From Arthrobacter_N sp051262515 (GTDB lineage: Bacteria; Actinomycetota; Actinomycetes; Actinomycetales; Micrococcaceae), in contig NZ_JBIMER010000014.1 of assembly GCF_051262515.1 (NCBI RefSeq), positions 9,543 through 73,542 of the forward strand: a stretch of DNA of 64,000 bases. The letters are read 5' to 3'. This document shows, piece after piece, positions 18,088 through 27,404 of the stretch (its first letter is position 1; each line of letters begins with the position of its first letter). The translations under genes were made by a program, and so were the position numbers. The notes below the pieces were generated by a model. That model searched no databases. It had not been told where the DNA came from and worked only from the letters and a program-made list of their open reading frames with translations.

Positions 18088-19626
18088 ATGACCGATAGCG
18101 CCGCCTACCCGGGCGACGGCGACGACTACGTCCCCTCGGGCGAGGACCACATCGCCGAGAAGCTCCAGGGCATCTCCGACGAGGACGCCGAACTGCGCGC
18201 CGCGTCGTTGCGCGCCGGGCTCGACGACTACGAACTCGACGAGGAGGACGCCGCCCTTCTTTCCCACGCGGACGACGACTCGTTCGACGAGGAGGACGAG
18301 CGGATCCCGCCGGTCCTCGCGATCATCGGGCGCCCGAACGTCGGCAAGTCCACGCTGGTCAACCGCATCATCGGGCGCCGCGAGGCCGTCGTCGAAGACG
18401 TACCCGGAGTCACCCGCGACCGCGTGTCCTATTCCGCCGAGTGGGGCGGCCGCGACTTCACGCTGGTCGACACCGGCGGTTGGGAGCACGACGCGAAGGG
18501 CCTGCACGCGCGCGTCGCGGAGCAGGCGGAGATCGCCGCCGATCTGGCCGATGCGATCGTCTTCGTCGTGGACTCAGCCGTCGGCGCCACGGCGACCGAC
18601 GAGGGTGTCGTGAAGATGCTCCGACGCATGAAGAAGCCGGTCTTCCTGGTCGCCAACAAGGTCGACGACATCTCCCAGGAGGCGGATTCCGCCGCGCTGT
18701 GGGGCCTCGGCTTCGGGCAGCCGTATCCCGTTTCCGCCCTGCACGGGCGCGGAACCGCGGATCTCCTCGACGAGATCGTCAAGAAACTGCCCGAGTTCTC
18801 GGCGAACGAAGGGCTCATCCCGCGCGGCGGACCGCGCCGGGTGGCGCTGATCGGCCGGCCCAACGTCGGCAAGTCCTCGTTGCTGAACAAGCTCGCGGGC
18901 AGCGAGCGCGTGGTGGTCGACAACACGGCCGGCACCACCCGCGACCCCGTCGACGAGCTCGTGGAACTCGGCGACCGCACCTGGCGGTTCGTCGACACCG
19001 CCGGGATCCGGCGTCGGCAGCACATGGCGCACGGCTCCGACTACTATGCGTCGCTGCGCACGCAGAGCGCGCTCGACAAGGCCGAGGTCGCCGTCGTGCT
19101 CCTGGCCGTCGACGAGGTGCTCAGCGAGCAGGACGTGCGGATCCTCCAGATGACCATCGAATCCGGGCGCTCGCTGGTGTTGGCCTTCAACAAGTGGGAC
19201 CTGCTGGACGACGAGCGCCGGCGCTACCTCGAGCGCGAGATCGAACAGGACCTGGCGCACGTGGATTGGGCGCCGCGGGTCAACATCTCCGCCAAGACCG
19301 GATGGCACAAGGAAAAGCTGGTGCCGGCCCTGGACACCGCCCTGGAATCCTGGGACAAGCGCATCCCGACCGGCAAGCTGAACGCCTTCCTCGGCGAGCT
19401 CGTGGCCGCGCACCCGCACCCGGTCCGCGGCGGCAAGCAGCCGAGGATCCTGTTCGGCACGCAGGCCTCCACGCGACCGCCGCGCTTCGTGCTCTTCACC
19501 ACCGGGTTCCTGGATCCCGGATACCGGCGTTTCATCACGCGCCGGCTGCGCGAGACGTTCGGGTTCGAGGGCACCCCGCTCGAGGTCAGCATGCGCGTGC
19601 GCGAAAAGCGCGGGCGTCAAAAGTAG
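18088..19626 (+). CDS. der: Ribosome-assembly GTPase Der (EngA)
   Basis: A 512-residue GTPase with two tandem G domains and a C-terminal KH-like domain, needed for 50S subunit maturation. The G1 motifs are GRPNVGKSTL (81-90) and GRPNVGKSSL (about 255-264); NKVD and NKWD are the two G4 motifs. An acidic N-terminal extension of about 72 residues precedes the first domain, a common actinobacterial feature. ATG 18088 after AAAGGAAA is preferred to ATG 18034, which lacks a ribosome-binding site. Confidence 0.94.
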   Translation: MTDSAAYPGDGDDYVPSGEDHIAEKLQGISDEDAELRAASLRAGLDDYELDEEDAALLSHADDDSFDEEDERIPPVLAIIGRPNVGKSTLVNRIIGRREAVVEDVPGVTRDRVSYSAEWGGRDFTLVDTGGWEHDAKGLHARVAEQAEIAADLADAIVFVVDSAVGATATDEGVVKMLRRMKKPVFLVANKVDDISQEADSAALWGLGFGQPYPVSALHGRGTADLLDEIVKKLPEFSANEGLIPRGGPRRVALIGRPNVGKSSLLNKLAGSERVVVDNTAGTTRDPVDELVELGDRTWRFVDTAGIRRRQHMAHGSDYYASLRTQSALDKAEVAVVLLAVDEVLSEQDVRILQMTIESGRSLVLAFNKWDLLDDERRRYLEREIEQDLAHVDWAPRVNISAKTGWHKEKLVPALDTALESWDKRIPTGKLNAFLGELVAAHPHPVRGGKQPRILFGTQASTRPPRFVLFTTGFLDPGYRRFITRRLRETFGFEGTPLEVSMRVREKRGRQK

Positions 19627-19711
19627 TCCCGATTCTGCGGTAGAGTATCCAAGGAGCTTTTCGCAGACGGACCCGCGAGGAAACGAGTGGGAGAACGGCT
19701 GCGGAAAACCT

Positions 19712-19788
19712 CGGGCTATGGCGCAGCTTGGTAGCGCGCCTGACTGGGGGTCAGGAGGTCGTGGGTTCGAATCCCGCTAGCCCGACCA
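19712..19788 (+). tRNA. tRNA-Pro (anticodon GGG)
   Basis: A 77-nt cloverleaf. The acceptor stem CGGGCTA/TAGCCCG is perfect, the anticodon stem CCTGA/TCAGG closes a CTGGGGG loop giving anticodon GGG, the T-arm has GGTTCGAATCC, and CCA is encoded at 19786-19788. It lies downstream of der and ends 4 bp before a strong terminator. No integration scar is visible next to it. Confidence 0.96.
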
Positions 19789-19791
19789 GCC

Positions 19792-19833
19792 GAAGGGGGC
19801 CCGGGGAATCGCAAGATTCCCCGGGCCCCCTTC
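19792..19833 (+). terminator. Strong terminator after tRNA-Pro
   Basis: A 19-bp perfect stem (19792-19810 with 19815-19833) closed by a GCAA tetraloop, followed by TTCGTTTTT. It ends the tRNA transcript and separates it from the garA promoter region (19834-20088). Confidence 0.9.
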
Positions 19834-20088
19834 TTCGTTTTTGCAGCCCTTCGGGGCCGGTACGGAATGTGCCTATACTTTGAAAAACATTGAAGGCTGA
19901 GGAACCGTCGCCTGTGGGGACGCGTCGGAGCCCGCCACCGGGGACGGGCGTAATCAGCGGGCTGACAACCGACTATTCCGCCCCCTGGGTAGGCTAGGCT
20001 GGTTCGGAACATGGTTCGTCGCGTGCCCGTGGCGCATGCCGGGCCGTGGAACCGCAGTTTTTGAGAAGCACGTCAGGGAGGACAACGC

Positions 20089-20565
20089 ATGTCAGGGGAA
20101 AACGGCTTGGGCGGCAAAAGGCCCGGCCGCGGGGAATCGGTCGCGGAGACCACGAATATCAGCCTGCCTCCGCTCGCCGAGGGTCCGGTCGGGGACATCC
20201 CGCTGGCGCCCGAGGAGCGAACGGCCGTTGCCGCGCTGCCGGAAGGTTCGGCGCTCCTGATTGCCCACTCCGGACCCAACCGCGGTGCTCGTTTCCTGTT
20301 GGACTCGGCGAGCACGACGGCGGGGCGTCACCCCGAGGCGGACATCTTCCTCGACGATGTCACGGTCTCCCGCAAGCACGCCGAGTTCCGTCGCCTTGAC
20401 GGCGGTTTCGAAGTCGTCGACGCCGGAAGCCTCAACGGCACCTACGTCAACCACGATCGCGTGGACTCGGTCCGTCTGCGGACCGGTTCCGAGGTCCAGA
20501 TCGGAAAGTTCCGACTGACGTTCTACGCCGGAAGCCGCCCGACGACCGCCGCACGGCAAGCCTGA
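20089..20565 (+). CDS. garA: FHA-domain regulator GarA/OdhI
   Basis: A 158-residue forkhead-associated protein. An ETT motif (E20-T21-T22) near the N-terminus is the site phosphorylated by Ser/Thr kinases in GarA/OdhI. The FHA domain spans about 55-150 with GRHPEADIFLDD, SRKHAEF and NGTYVNHD. Unphosphorylated GarA/OdhI binds and inhibits 2-oxoglutarate dehydrogenase and glutamate enzymes; phosphorylation causes self-binding and release. GGGAGG precedes the ATG. It heads the conserved garA-merR-DUF151-merR cluster (compare Rv1827-Rv1830). Confidence 0.93.
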   Translation: MSGENGLGGKRPGRGESVAETTNISLPPLAEGPVGDIPLAPEERTAVAALPEGSALLIAHSGPNRGARFLLDSASTTAGRHPEADIFLDDVTVSRKHAEFRRLDGGFEVVDAGSLNGTYVNHDRVDSVRLRTGSEVQIGKFRLTFYAGSRPTTAARQA

Positions 20566-20576
20566 CGGCCAAGCCA

Positions 20577-21326
20577 GTGGCCCCCACCGCAAACGCCCGG
20601 CGCGCAGCCGAAGCGGGCGGCGCGCCGGCGCGCTCCTCGGTCTTGAACATCGGAGAGGTCCTGGCGGAACTTTCCGACGACTTTCCGCAGACGACCGCGT
20701 CCAAAATCCGGTTTCTGGAGGAGAAGGGGCTGATCACCCCTCAGCGCACGGCTGCCGGCTACCGGAAATATACCGCCGGGGACATCGACCGTCTGCGGTT
20801 CATCCTGGCGCTGCAACGGGACCAGTACCTGCCCCTGAAGGTCATCAAGGACTACCTTGATGCCGTCGACCGCGGGGACCGTCCCGAACAGCTTCCAGGT
20901 GGAATCACGCTCGCCCCGCGCAGCGTGACCGACCAACTGGCCGGCGAACTCGCCGGTCGCCGACGTCCGCTGACCCAGGCGGAACTTCAGGGGGCGACGG
21001 GGGCCTCCGCCGAGTTGATCGGGGAGCTCTTGGCCTACGGCATCATCGTCGAGGAGGACCAGCGCTTCGACGAACACGCAACACGCATCGCCACCGCGAG
21101 CGCCAAACTGGCCGCCCACGGGATTGAACCCCGGCACCTGCGCGCCTTCCGGGTGGCCGCGGACCGCGAGCTCGGACTCGTCGAACGCGCCGTGGCGCCG
21201 CTGACCAACCGCCGCGACGTCTCGTCGCGGGCACGCGCGGCAGAGACGGCTCGCGAAATCAGCGATGCCTGCCTGGCCTTGCACAGCGCCCTGGTCAGCG
21301 GAGCGATCGCCCGGCTGGACCACTAG
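20577..21326 (+). CDS. ftsR: MerR-family regulator (FtsR/Rv1828 type)
   Basis: A 249-residue regulator with a MerR winged helix (TASKIRFLEEKGLITPQRTAAGYRKYTAGDIDRLRFILALQRDQYLPLKVIKDYL) and a long helical C-terminal domain without metal-binding Cys. The GTG start lies 11 bp after garA. Position second in the garA cluster matches Rv1828 and Corynebacterium FtsR, an activator of ftsZ. The assignment rests on synteny and length, not on a measured target. Confidence 0.85.
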   Translation: MAPTANARRAAEAGGAPARSSVLNIGEVLAELSDDFPQTTASKIRFLEEKGLITPQRTAAGYRKYTAGDIDRLRFILALQRDQYLPLKVIKDYLDAVDRGDRPEQLPGGITLAPRSVTDQLAGELAGRRRPLTQAELQGATGASAELIGELLAYGIIVEEDQRFDEHATRIATASAKLAAHGIEPRHLRAFRVAADRELGLVERAVAPLTNRRDVSSRARAAETAREISDACLALHSALVSGAIARLDH

Positions 21327-21346
21327 CCACACGGAAGGGGAGAGGC

Positions 21347-21829
21347 ATGCGGGAACTCGAAGTCGTGGGGGTTCGCATCGAACTGCCGTCCAACCAGCCG
21401 CTGGTCCTGCTCAAGGAGGCCGACGGGCCGCGGCACCTGCCGATCTGGATCGGCGCGCCCGAGGCTTCGGCCATCGCCATGGCCCAGCAGGGGATCGAGA
21501 CGCCGCGGCCGATGACGCATGACCTCCTGGCCTCCGTCGTCGAGTCGCTGGGCCGCCGGCTCGTCGAAGCGAGGCTCGTCTCCGTCCAGGACACCGTGTT
21601 CTACGCGCGGTTGGTGTTCGACGGCGGCGTGGAGGTCGATTCGAGGGCCTCCGACGCCGTGGCGATGGCGCTGCGGGTCCACTGTCCGCTGACGTGCGCC
21701 GAAGAGGTGCTCGTCGAGGCCGGGGTGATGGTCAGCGACGACGGGACCTCCAGCGAGGGAGAGGAGGCCGAACTTCGGGAGTTCCGCGAGTTCCTCGCCG
21801 ACGTGGAGCCCGAGGACTTCGAACCCTAG
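21347..21829 (+). CDS. DUF151 bifunctional nuclease family protein
   Basis: A 160-residue member of the DUF151 family (compare Rv1829). It contains LPIWIGAPEASAIAMAQQG and PMTHDLLASVVESLG, and the conserved SRASDAVAMALR segment. An acidic tail (SSEGEEAELREFREF) follows the domain. Plant and some bacterial members show nuclease activity, but the role in actinobacteria is not established. It lies 20 bp after ftsR with GGGGAGAGG just upstream of ATG 21347. Confidence 0.9.
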   Translation: MRELEVVGVRIELPSNQPLVLLKEADGPRHLPIWIGAPEASAIAMAQQGIETPRPMTHDLLASVVESLGRRLVEARLVSVQDTVFYARLVFDGGVEVDSRASDAVAMALRVHCPLTCAEEVLVEAGVMVSDDGTSSEGEEAELREFREFLADVEPEDFEP

Positions 21830-21839
21830 CGACACGCCC

Positions 21840-21854
21840 TCAAGTTAAGCTTGA
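21840..21854. promoter_or_regulatory. Possible MerR-type operator upstream of merR
   Basis: TCAAG and CTTGA form an inverted repeat with a 5-bp spacer, in the 190-bp gap before the second MerR gene. The gap and dyad suggest its own regulated promoter. The binding protein could be either MerR product; this is inference. Confidence 0.35.
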
Positions 21855-22019
21855 AGGTCTTTGACCTTGGGCCCGGCTGGCCGTACCGTCAAGGCATAGG
21901 TTTCCCATTGCCTGGCTTGTCGTTCGAGCTGACATCCGGCGGAAGACATCCGCCTGTGTCGGTTCCGACCCCAGCGGGCCATTCCCCTCGGGGAGCACAA
22001 GACATAAGGAGGATTCAAC

Positions 22020-22613
<594 letters not shown>

Positions 22614-22631
22614 GCCGACCGCGCACACCAC

Positions 22632-22685
22632 CACACGACGGCGGCGGGTGGTTTCCCTCGGGAAGCCACCCGCCGCCGTCGTGTG
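22632..22685. terminator. Bidirectional hairpin between merR and the ParA gene
   Basis: A 25-bp stem with one G-U pair (22632-22656 with 22661-22685) and a CTCG loop, between convergent genes ending at 22613 and 22737. No U-run follows. Confidence 0.8.
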
Positions 22686-22736
22686 GGCCATGAGTTTGCC
22701 GGCGAACGCTCCCCGTGGGGTGCCGGGCCGCGGGGG

Positions 22737-23567
22737 CTAGCGGGCCGCGCGCGAGGCGCGGCTGCGGAGTCCTCCGGAGTCGGTCACGTTGCGGAGCAGT
22801 TCGTCGAAGTGTCCAGATGCCTGCCGGGCGGCCTCGCCGGGCCACTGGTGCACGGAATAGGCCGCGCCCTGGATCTGCTGCCAATTGGCCTGCTCGGGAA
22901 GAACGGGGGAAAGCAGCGAGGACTTGAACATCGAGCGCATCTCGTCCAGCCGGAAGCGCTGTTCGGCGGACGCCGGACGGTAGCGGTTGGCGACGACTCC
23001 GGCGGTCGCGAGGTCGGGTGCGAATTCCTTCCGGAAGAGCTCGAGCGCCCGCATGCTCCGTTCGGTCCCCGCGACGGAGAAGAGGCTCGGCTCCGCCACA
23101 AGCAGCACCCGGTTGCTGGCGGTCCAGGCCATGCGCGTGAGGCCGTTCAGGGACGGGGGGCAGTCGATGAGGACCAGCGAGTACTTGTTCGTGCGCGAGA
23201 GCAGCGTGCGCAGCCGGCGCAGATCCCGCATCCGGAGGTCCGGCCGGTCGTAGATACCGGCGAAGGCGCCGCCGACGGCCACATCCAGCACCGGTTCGCG
23301 GCCGCCGACGTCCCCGGCGGCCCTTTCCACCCACGAACTGGCGACGGCGTTGGGCTCGACGTCCGAACGGCGCACGTTCTTAAGCATGTGGCCGATGTCC
23401 TTCTGCCCCGCCGGACGGACCCCGAGGCCCGTGCTCGCGTCGGCGTGGGGATCGAGATCCACGACGAGGGTCGGCAAGCCGGCGGCGAGGGCCGCGGAGG
23501 CCAGCCCCAGAGTGACGGACGTCTTGCCGACGCCACCTTTGAGACTGCTGATGCTGACAACCTGCAC
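22737..23567 (-). CDS. ParA-family ATPase, orphan
   Basis: A 276-residue ParA/Soj-like ATPase beginning QVVSISSLKGGVGKTSVT, with Walker A' (LVVDLDPHADASTGLG) and the downstream LIDCPPSLNGL. GTG 23567 is preferred because homologues start just before the P-loop. The open frame extends to ATG 23624, but a TATATA box at about 23594-23599 lies inside that extension and is more likely the promoter. No parB is adjacent. It is convergent with merR and divergent from pyc. Such orphan ParA proteins position cellular cargo, and the cargo is unknown here. Confidence 0.87.
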   Translation of the reverse strand: MQVVSISSLKGGVGKTSVTLGLASAALAAGLPTLVVDLDPHADASTGLGVRPAGQKDIGHMLKNVRRSDVEPNAVASSWVERAAGDVGGREPVLDVAVGGAFAGIYDRPDLRMRDLRRLRTLLSRTNKYSLVLIDCPPSLNGLTRMAWTASNRVLLVAEPSLFSVAGTERSMRALELFRKEFAPDLATAGVVANRYRPASAEQRFRLDEMRSMFKSSLLSPVLPEQANWQQIQGAAYSVHQWPGEAARQASGHFDELLRNVTDSGGLRSRASRAAR

Positions 23568-23816
23568 GGGACTGACCACTACCTCTTCTGTGTATATACC
23601 CTGATTCTGCTCCCCGACCATCATAGTTGGCCAAGCGCGGGGCGCCGCGCGGCGTGCCGATGCGGCGCGGTTCGCGGCGCGCAATGTTTTCGGGCTGTGG
23701 CGCGCGCCACGGTAGGGTGAATTTTTGGGCGGTCCCAAGGGCCCTCCCGGCGACGACGCCCCCCAACATGTGGGCGCCCCGACGCCTTCCACCCGCTGAC
23801 ATTCCCCAGGAGCACC

Positions 23817-26800
23817 ATGTTTTCGAAGGTTCTGGTTGCCAATCGTGGCGAGATCGCGATTCGTGCTTTTCGTGCCGGTTACGAGTTGGGCGCCAAGACG
23901 GTGGCCGTCTTCCCGCATGAGGACCGCGGGTCGATGCACCGGCAGAAGGCCGACGAGGCTTACCAGATCGGCGAGGAGGGGCACCCTGTCCGGGCGTACC
24001 TGGACGTCGAGGAGATTGTGCGCGTGGCGAAGGAGTCCGGCGCGGATGCGATCTACCCGGGATATGGCTTCCTCTCGGAGAACCCGGACCTGGCCCGCGC
24101 GGCGCGTGAGGCCGGCATTGCGTTCGTGGGCCCGCCCCCGGAGGTCCTCGAACTGGCAGGCAACAAGGTCGAGGCCCTGCGTGCGGCCCGCGCCGCGGGC
24201 GTGCCGGTGCTGGACTCCTCCGAGCCGAGCGACGACGTCGAGTGGCTGATCGCCGAGGCGGACAAGATCGGTTTCCCGATCTTCGTCAAGGCCGTTGCCG
24301 GCGGCGGCGGGCGCGGCATGCGCCGGGTCGACACCCGCGAGGAGCTTCCCGAGGCGTTGGGTTCGGCGATGCGCGAGGCCGGAACGGCGTTCGGGGATCC
24401 GACCATGTTCCTGGAGCAGGCCGTGTTGCGCCCGCGCCACATCGAGGTGCAGATCCTGGCGGACGGCCAGGGCAACGTCGTTCACCTCTTCGAGCGCGAC
24501 TGCTCGCTGCAGCGCCGACACCAGAAGGTCATCGAGATCGCCCCGGCCCCGAATCTGGACGAGAACATCCGGCAGGCTTTGTTCGCCGATGCCATCAAGT
24601 TCGCGAAGGCCCTTAACTACCAGAACGCGGGAACGGTCGAGTTTCTCGTCGACACGGTCGGCGAGCGGGCCGGGCAGCACGTCTTCATCGAGATGAATCC
24701 GCGCATCCAGGTGGAGCACACGGTCACCGAGGAGATTACGGACGTCGACCTGGTGTCCTCGCAGATGCGCATCGCGGCCGGCGAGTCCCTGGAGGACCTC
24801 GGCATCCGACAGGACGAGCTGCGCGTGCGCGGCGCCGCGCTGCAGTGCCGCATCACCACGGAGGACCCGGCCAACGGCTTCCGGCCGGACGTCGGAACGA
24901 TCACCGCGTACCGCTCGGCCGGCGGCTCCGGCGTGCGCCTGGACGGCGGCACCATCTACGCTGGCGCCGAGGTTTCGCCGCACTTCGATTCGATGCTCGT
25001 CAAGCTCAGCTGCCGCGGACGGGACTACGCGATGGCCGTGCGCCGCGCGCGCCGTGCGCTGGCGGAGTTCCGTGTGCGCGGGGTGACCACGAACATCCCG
25101 TTCCTGATGAACGTGCTCGACGATCCGCAGTTCCTGGCCGGGGACGTCGCGACCGATTTCATCGACTCGCGTCCGGACCTGCTCAAGGGCAACCGGTCGC
25201 AGGACCGCGGAACCAAGGCGCTGACCTTCCTTGCTGACGTCACCGTGAACAAGCCCAACGGGGAGCGCCGCGAGGGCATAGACCCGCGCGAGAAGCTGCC
25301 GCACTACCCGGGAAACAAGTCCGAGCTTCCGGACAGGTCCCCGTTCGACGGACCGGCCGAGGGTGCCGCACCTCCGGCCGGTTGGCGCCAGGTGCTGCTG
25401 GAGAAGGGACCCGAGGGTTTCGCCGCGGAGCTTCGCGCCCGGACCGAGGTCGCGGTCACGGACACGACGTTCCGCGACGCGCACCAGTCGCTGCTGGCCA
25501 CGCGTGTCCGTACCCGCGACCTGTTGGCCGCGGCCCCGGCGTTCGCGCACACCATGCCCCAGCTGTTCTCCATGGAGGTCTGGGGCGGGGCGACCTACGA
25601 CGTCGCGCTGCGCTTCCTCGGCGAGGATCCCTGGAAGCGGCTGGCCCTGCTGCGCGCGGAACTTCCGAACATCCCCCTCCAGATGCTGCTGCGCGGGCGC
25701 AACACGGTCGGCTACACCCCGTACCCGACCGAGGTCACCGACGCGTTCGTCGCGGAGGCCGCCGCCACCGGCATCGACATCTTCCGGATCTTCGACGCGC
25801 TGAACGACGTGTCCCAGATGGAACCGGCCATCAAGGCGGTCCGCGCCACCGGCACCGCGGTGGCCGAGGTGGCACTGTGCTACACGGGCAACCTGCTGGA
25901 CCCGGCCGAGGACCTCTATACGCTGGACTACTACCTGGAGCTGGCGCAGCGGATCGTCGACGCAGGCGCACACATCCTCGCGATCAAGGACATGGCCGGG
26001 CTCCTGCGCCCCGCGGCGGCGAAGATCCTCGTCGCGGCGCTGCGCGAACGCTTCGACCTTCCGGTCCACCTGCACACGCACGACACCGCCGGCGGGCAGT
26101 TGGCCACGCTGATGGCCGCGGCCGACGCCGGGGTGGACGCCGTGGACGTCGCGATCGCCTCGATGGCGGGGACCACGTCGCAGGTGTCGTCCTCCGCGCT
26201 GGTCGCCGCGCTCGCGCACACGGAGCGGGACACCGGCATCGAGTTGGACGCCACTGCGGCGCTCGAGCCGTACTGGGAGTCGGTCCGGGCCATGTACGCG
26301 CCGTTCGAGTCCGGCCTGGCCGGGCCCACCGGGCGCGTGTACCGCCACGAGATCCCCGGCGGCCAGCTTTCCAACCTCCGCCAGCAGGCCATCGCCTTGG
26401 GTCTGGGCGAGCGGTTCGAGGCCATCGAGGACATGTATACCGCGGCGAACCGAATCCTCGGCCGCCTGGTCAAGGTCACGCCGTCGTCCAAGGTGGTGGG
26501 AGACCTCGCGCTCCAGTTGGTGGGCATGAACGTGGATCCCGCCGCGTTCGAGGCGAATCCGCAGGCGTTCGACATCCCGGAATCCGTCATCCAGTTCCTT
26601 TCCGGGGAACTCGGCGACCCGCCGGGAGGATGGCCGGAGCCGTTCCGCTCCAAGGCGCTCGAGGGCCGCAACGTGCGCACGCGCGTCGAGGAACTCTCCG
26701 CCGAGGACACCGCCGCCCTGCAGGCCGACTCGGAGACGCGGCGCTCCACGCTGAACCGGCTGCTCTTCGCGGGCCCGACCCGGGACTACGAGAACTCCGT

Positions 26801-27269
26801 GGCCGAGTACGGCGACATCTCCACCCTGCACACCCGGGACTACCTGTACGGGTTGGAGCGGAACACCGAACACGTGATCTCCCTGGGCAAGGGCGTGCGC
26901 TTGCTGGCCACCCTCCAGGCGATCTCGGAGCCGGACGAGAAGGGCATGCGGCAGGTCATGTGCACGCTCAACGGACAGATGCGCAACATCACGGTCCGGG
27001 ACCGCAACGTCGAGTCCACCGTCAAGGCCGCCGAGAAGGCCGACGCCAACCAGGTCGGCCACATCGCGGCGCCGTTCGCCGGCGCCGTCACGGCCACGGT
27101 GTCCGTCGGTGAAACCATCGAGGCCGGAGCGACCGTCGCGACGATCGAGGCCATGAAAATGGAGGCGTCCATCACCTCTCCGGTTGCCGGCAAGGTGACC
27201 CGCATCGCCATCGACGGCACCGCACAGGTCCAGGGCGGTGACCTCCTGCTGGCGGTGGGCACCGAATAG
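23817..27269 (+). CDS. pyc: Pyruvate carboxylase
   Basis: A 1150-residue single-chain pyruvate carboxylase that makes oxaloacetate from pyruvate, bicarbonate and ATP. The biotin carboxylase domain covers about 1-455 (AGGGGRGMRRVD glycine loop, EMNPRIQVEHTVTE). The carboxyltransferase domain starts near 545 (DTTFRDAHQSLLATRVRT, HTHDTAGGQ metal site). The biotinyl domain is at the end, with Lys in EAMKMEA near 1112. ATG 23817 is preceded by CCAGGAG. A strong hairpin follows. The enzyme would replenish the oxaloacetate used by PrpC, but the genes are not linked. Confidence 0.97.
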   Translation: MFSKVLVANRGEIAIRAFRAGYELGAKTVAVFPHEDRGSMHRQKADEAYQIGEEGHPVRAYLDVEEIVRVAKESGADAIYPGYGFLSENPDLARAAREAGIAFVGPPPEVLELAGNKVEALRAARAAGVPVLDSSEPSDDVEWLIAEADKIGFPIFVKAVAGGGGRGMRRVDTREELPEALGSAMREAGTAFGDPTMFLEQAVLRPRHIEVQILADGQGNVVHLFERDCSLQRRHQKVIEIAPAPNLDENIRQALFADAIKFAKALNYQNAGTVEFLVDTVGERAGQHVFIEMNPRIQVEHTVTEEITDVDLVSSQMRIAAGESLEDLGIRQDELRVRGAALQCRITTEDPANGFRPDVGTITAYRSAGGSGVRLDGGTIYAGAEVSPHFDSMLVKLSCRGRDYAMAVRRARRALAEFRVRGVTTNIPFLMNVLDDPQFLAGDVATDFIDSRPDLLKGNRSQDRGTKALTFLADVTVNKPNGERREGIDPREKLPHYPGNKSELPDRSPFDGPAEGAAPPAGWRQVLLEKGPEGFAAELRARTEVAVTDTTFRDAHQSLLATRVRTRDLLAAAPAFAHTMPQLFSMEVWGGATYDVALRFLGEDPWKRLALLRAELPNIPLQMLLRGRNTVGYTPYPTEVTDAFVAEAAATGIDIFRIFDALNDVSQMEPAIKAVRATGTAVAEVALCYTGNLLDPAEDLYTLDYYLELAQRIVDAGAHILAIKDMAGLLRPAAAKILVAALRERFDLPVHLHTHDTAGGQLATLMAAADAGVDAVDVAIASMAGTTSQVSSSALVAALAHTERDTGIELDATAALEPYWESVRAMYAPFESGLAGPTGRVYRHEIPGGQLSNLRQQAIALGLGERFEAIEDMYTAANRILGRLVKVTPSSKVVGDLALQLVGMNVDPAAFEANPQAFDIPESVIQFLSGELGDPPGGWPEPFRSKALEGRNVRTRVEELSAEDTAALQADSETRRSTLNRLLFAGPTRDYENSVAEYGDISTLHTRDYLYGLERNTEHVISLGKGVRLLATLQAISEPDEKGMRQVMCTLNGQMRNITVRDRNVESTVKAAEKADANQVGHIAAPFAGAVTATVSVGETIEAGATVATIEAMKMEASITSPVAGKVTRIAIDGTAQVQGGDLLLAVGTE

Positions 27270-27310
27270 CGCCCGCGGACGCCGTCGAGGGCGTCCGCCC
27301 GGCCGTTCCA

Positions 27311-27348
27311 CGCGGGGACCGGCACCCTTCCGGGTGCCGGTCCCCGCG
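27311..27348 (+). terminator. Terminator after pyc
   Basis: A 17-bp perfect stem (27311-27327 with 27332-27348) with a TTCC loop, 42 bp after the pyc stop. Confidence 0.8.
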
Positions 27349-27404
27349 TGCGCTAGGGTGATTCCAGACCCGGCCCAGGCCACATCGCACGCACCGAGGA
27401 CACG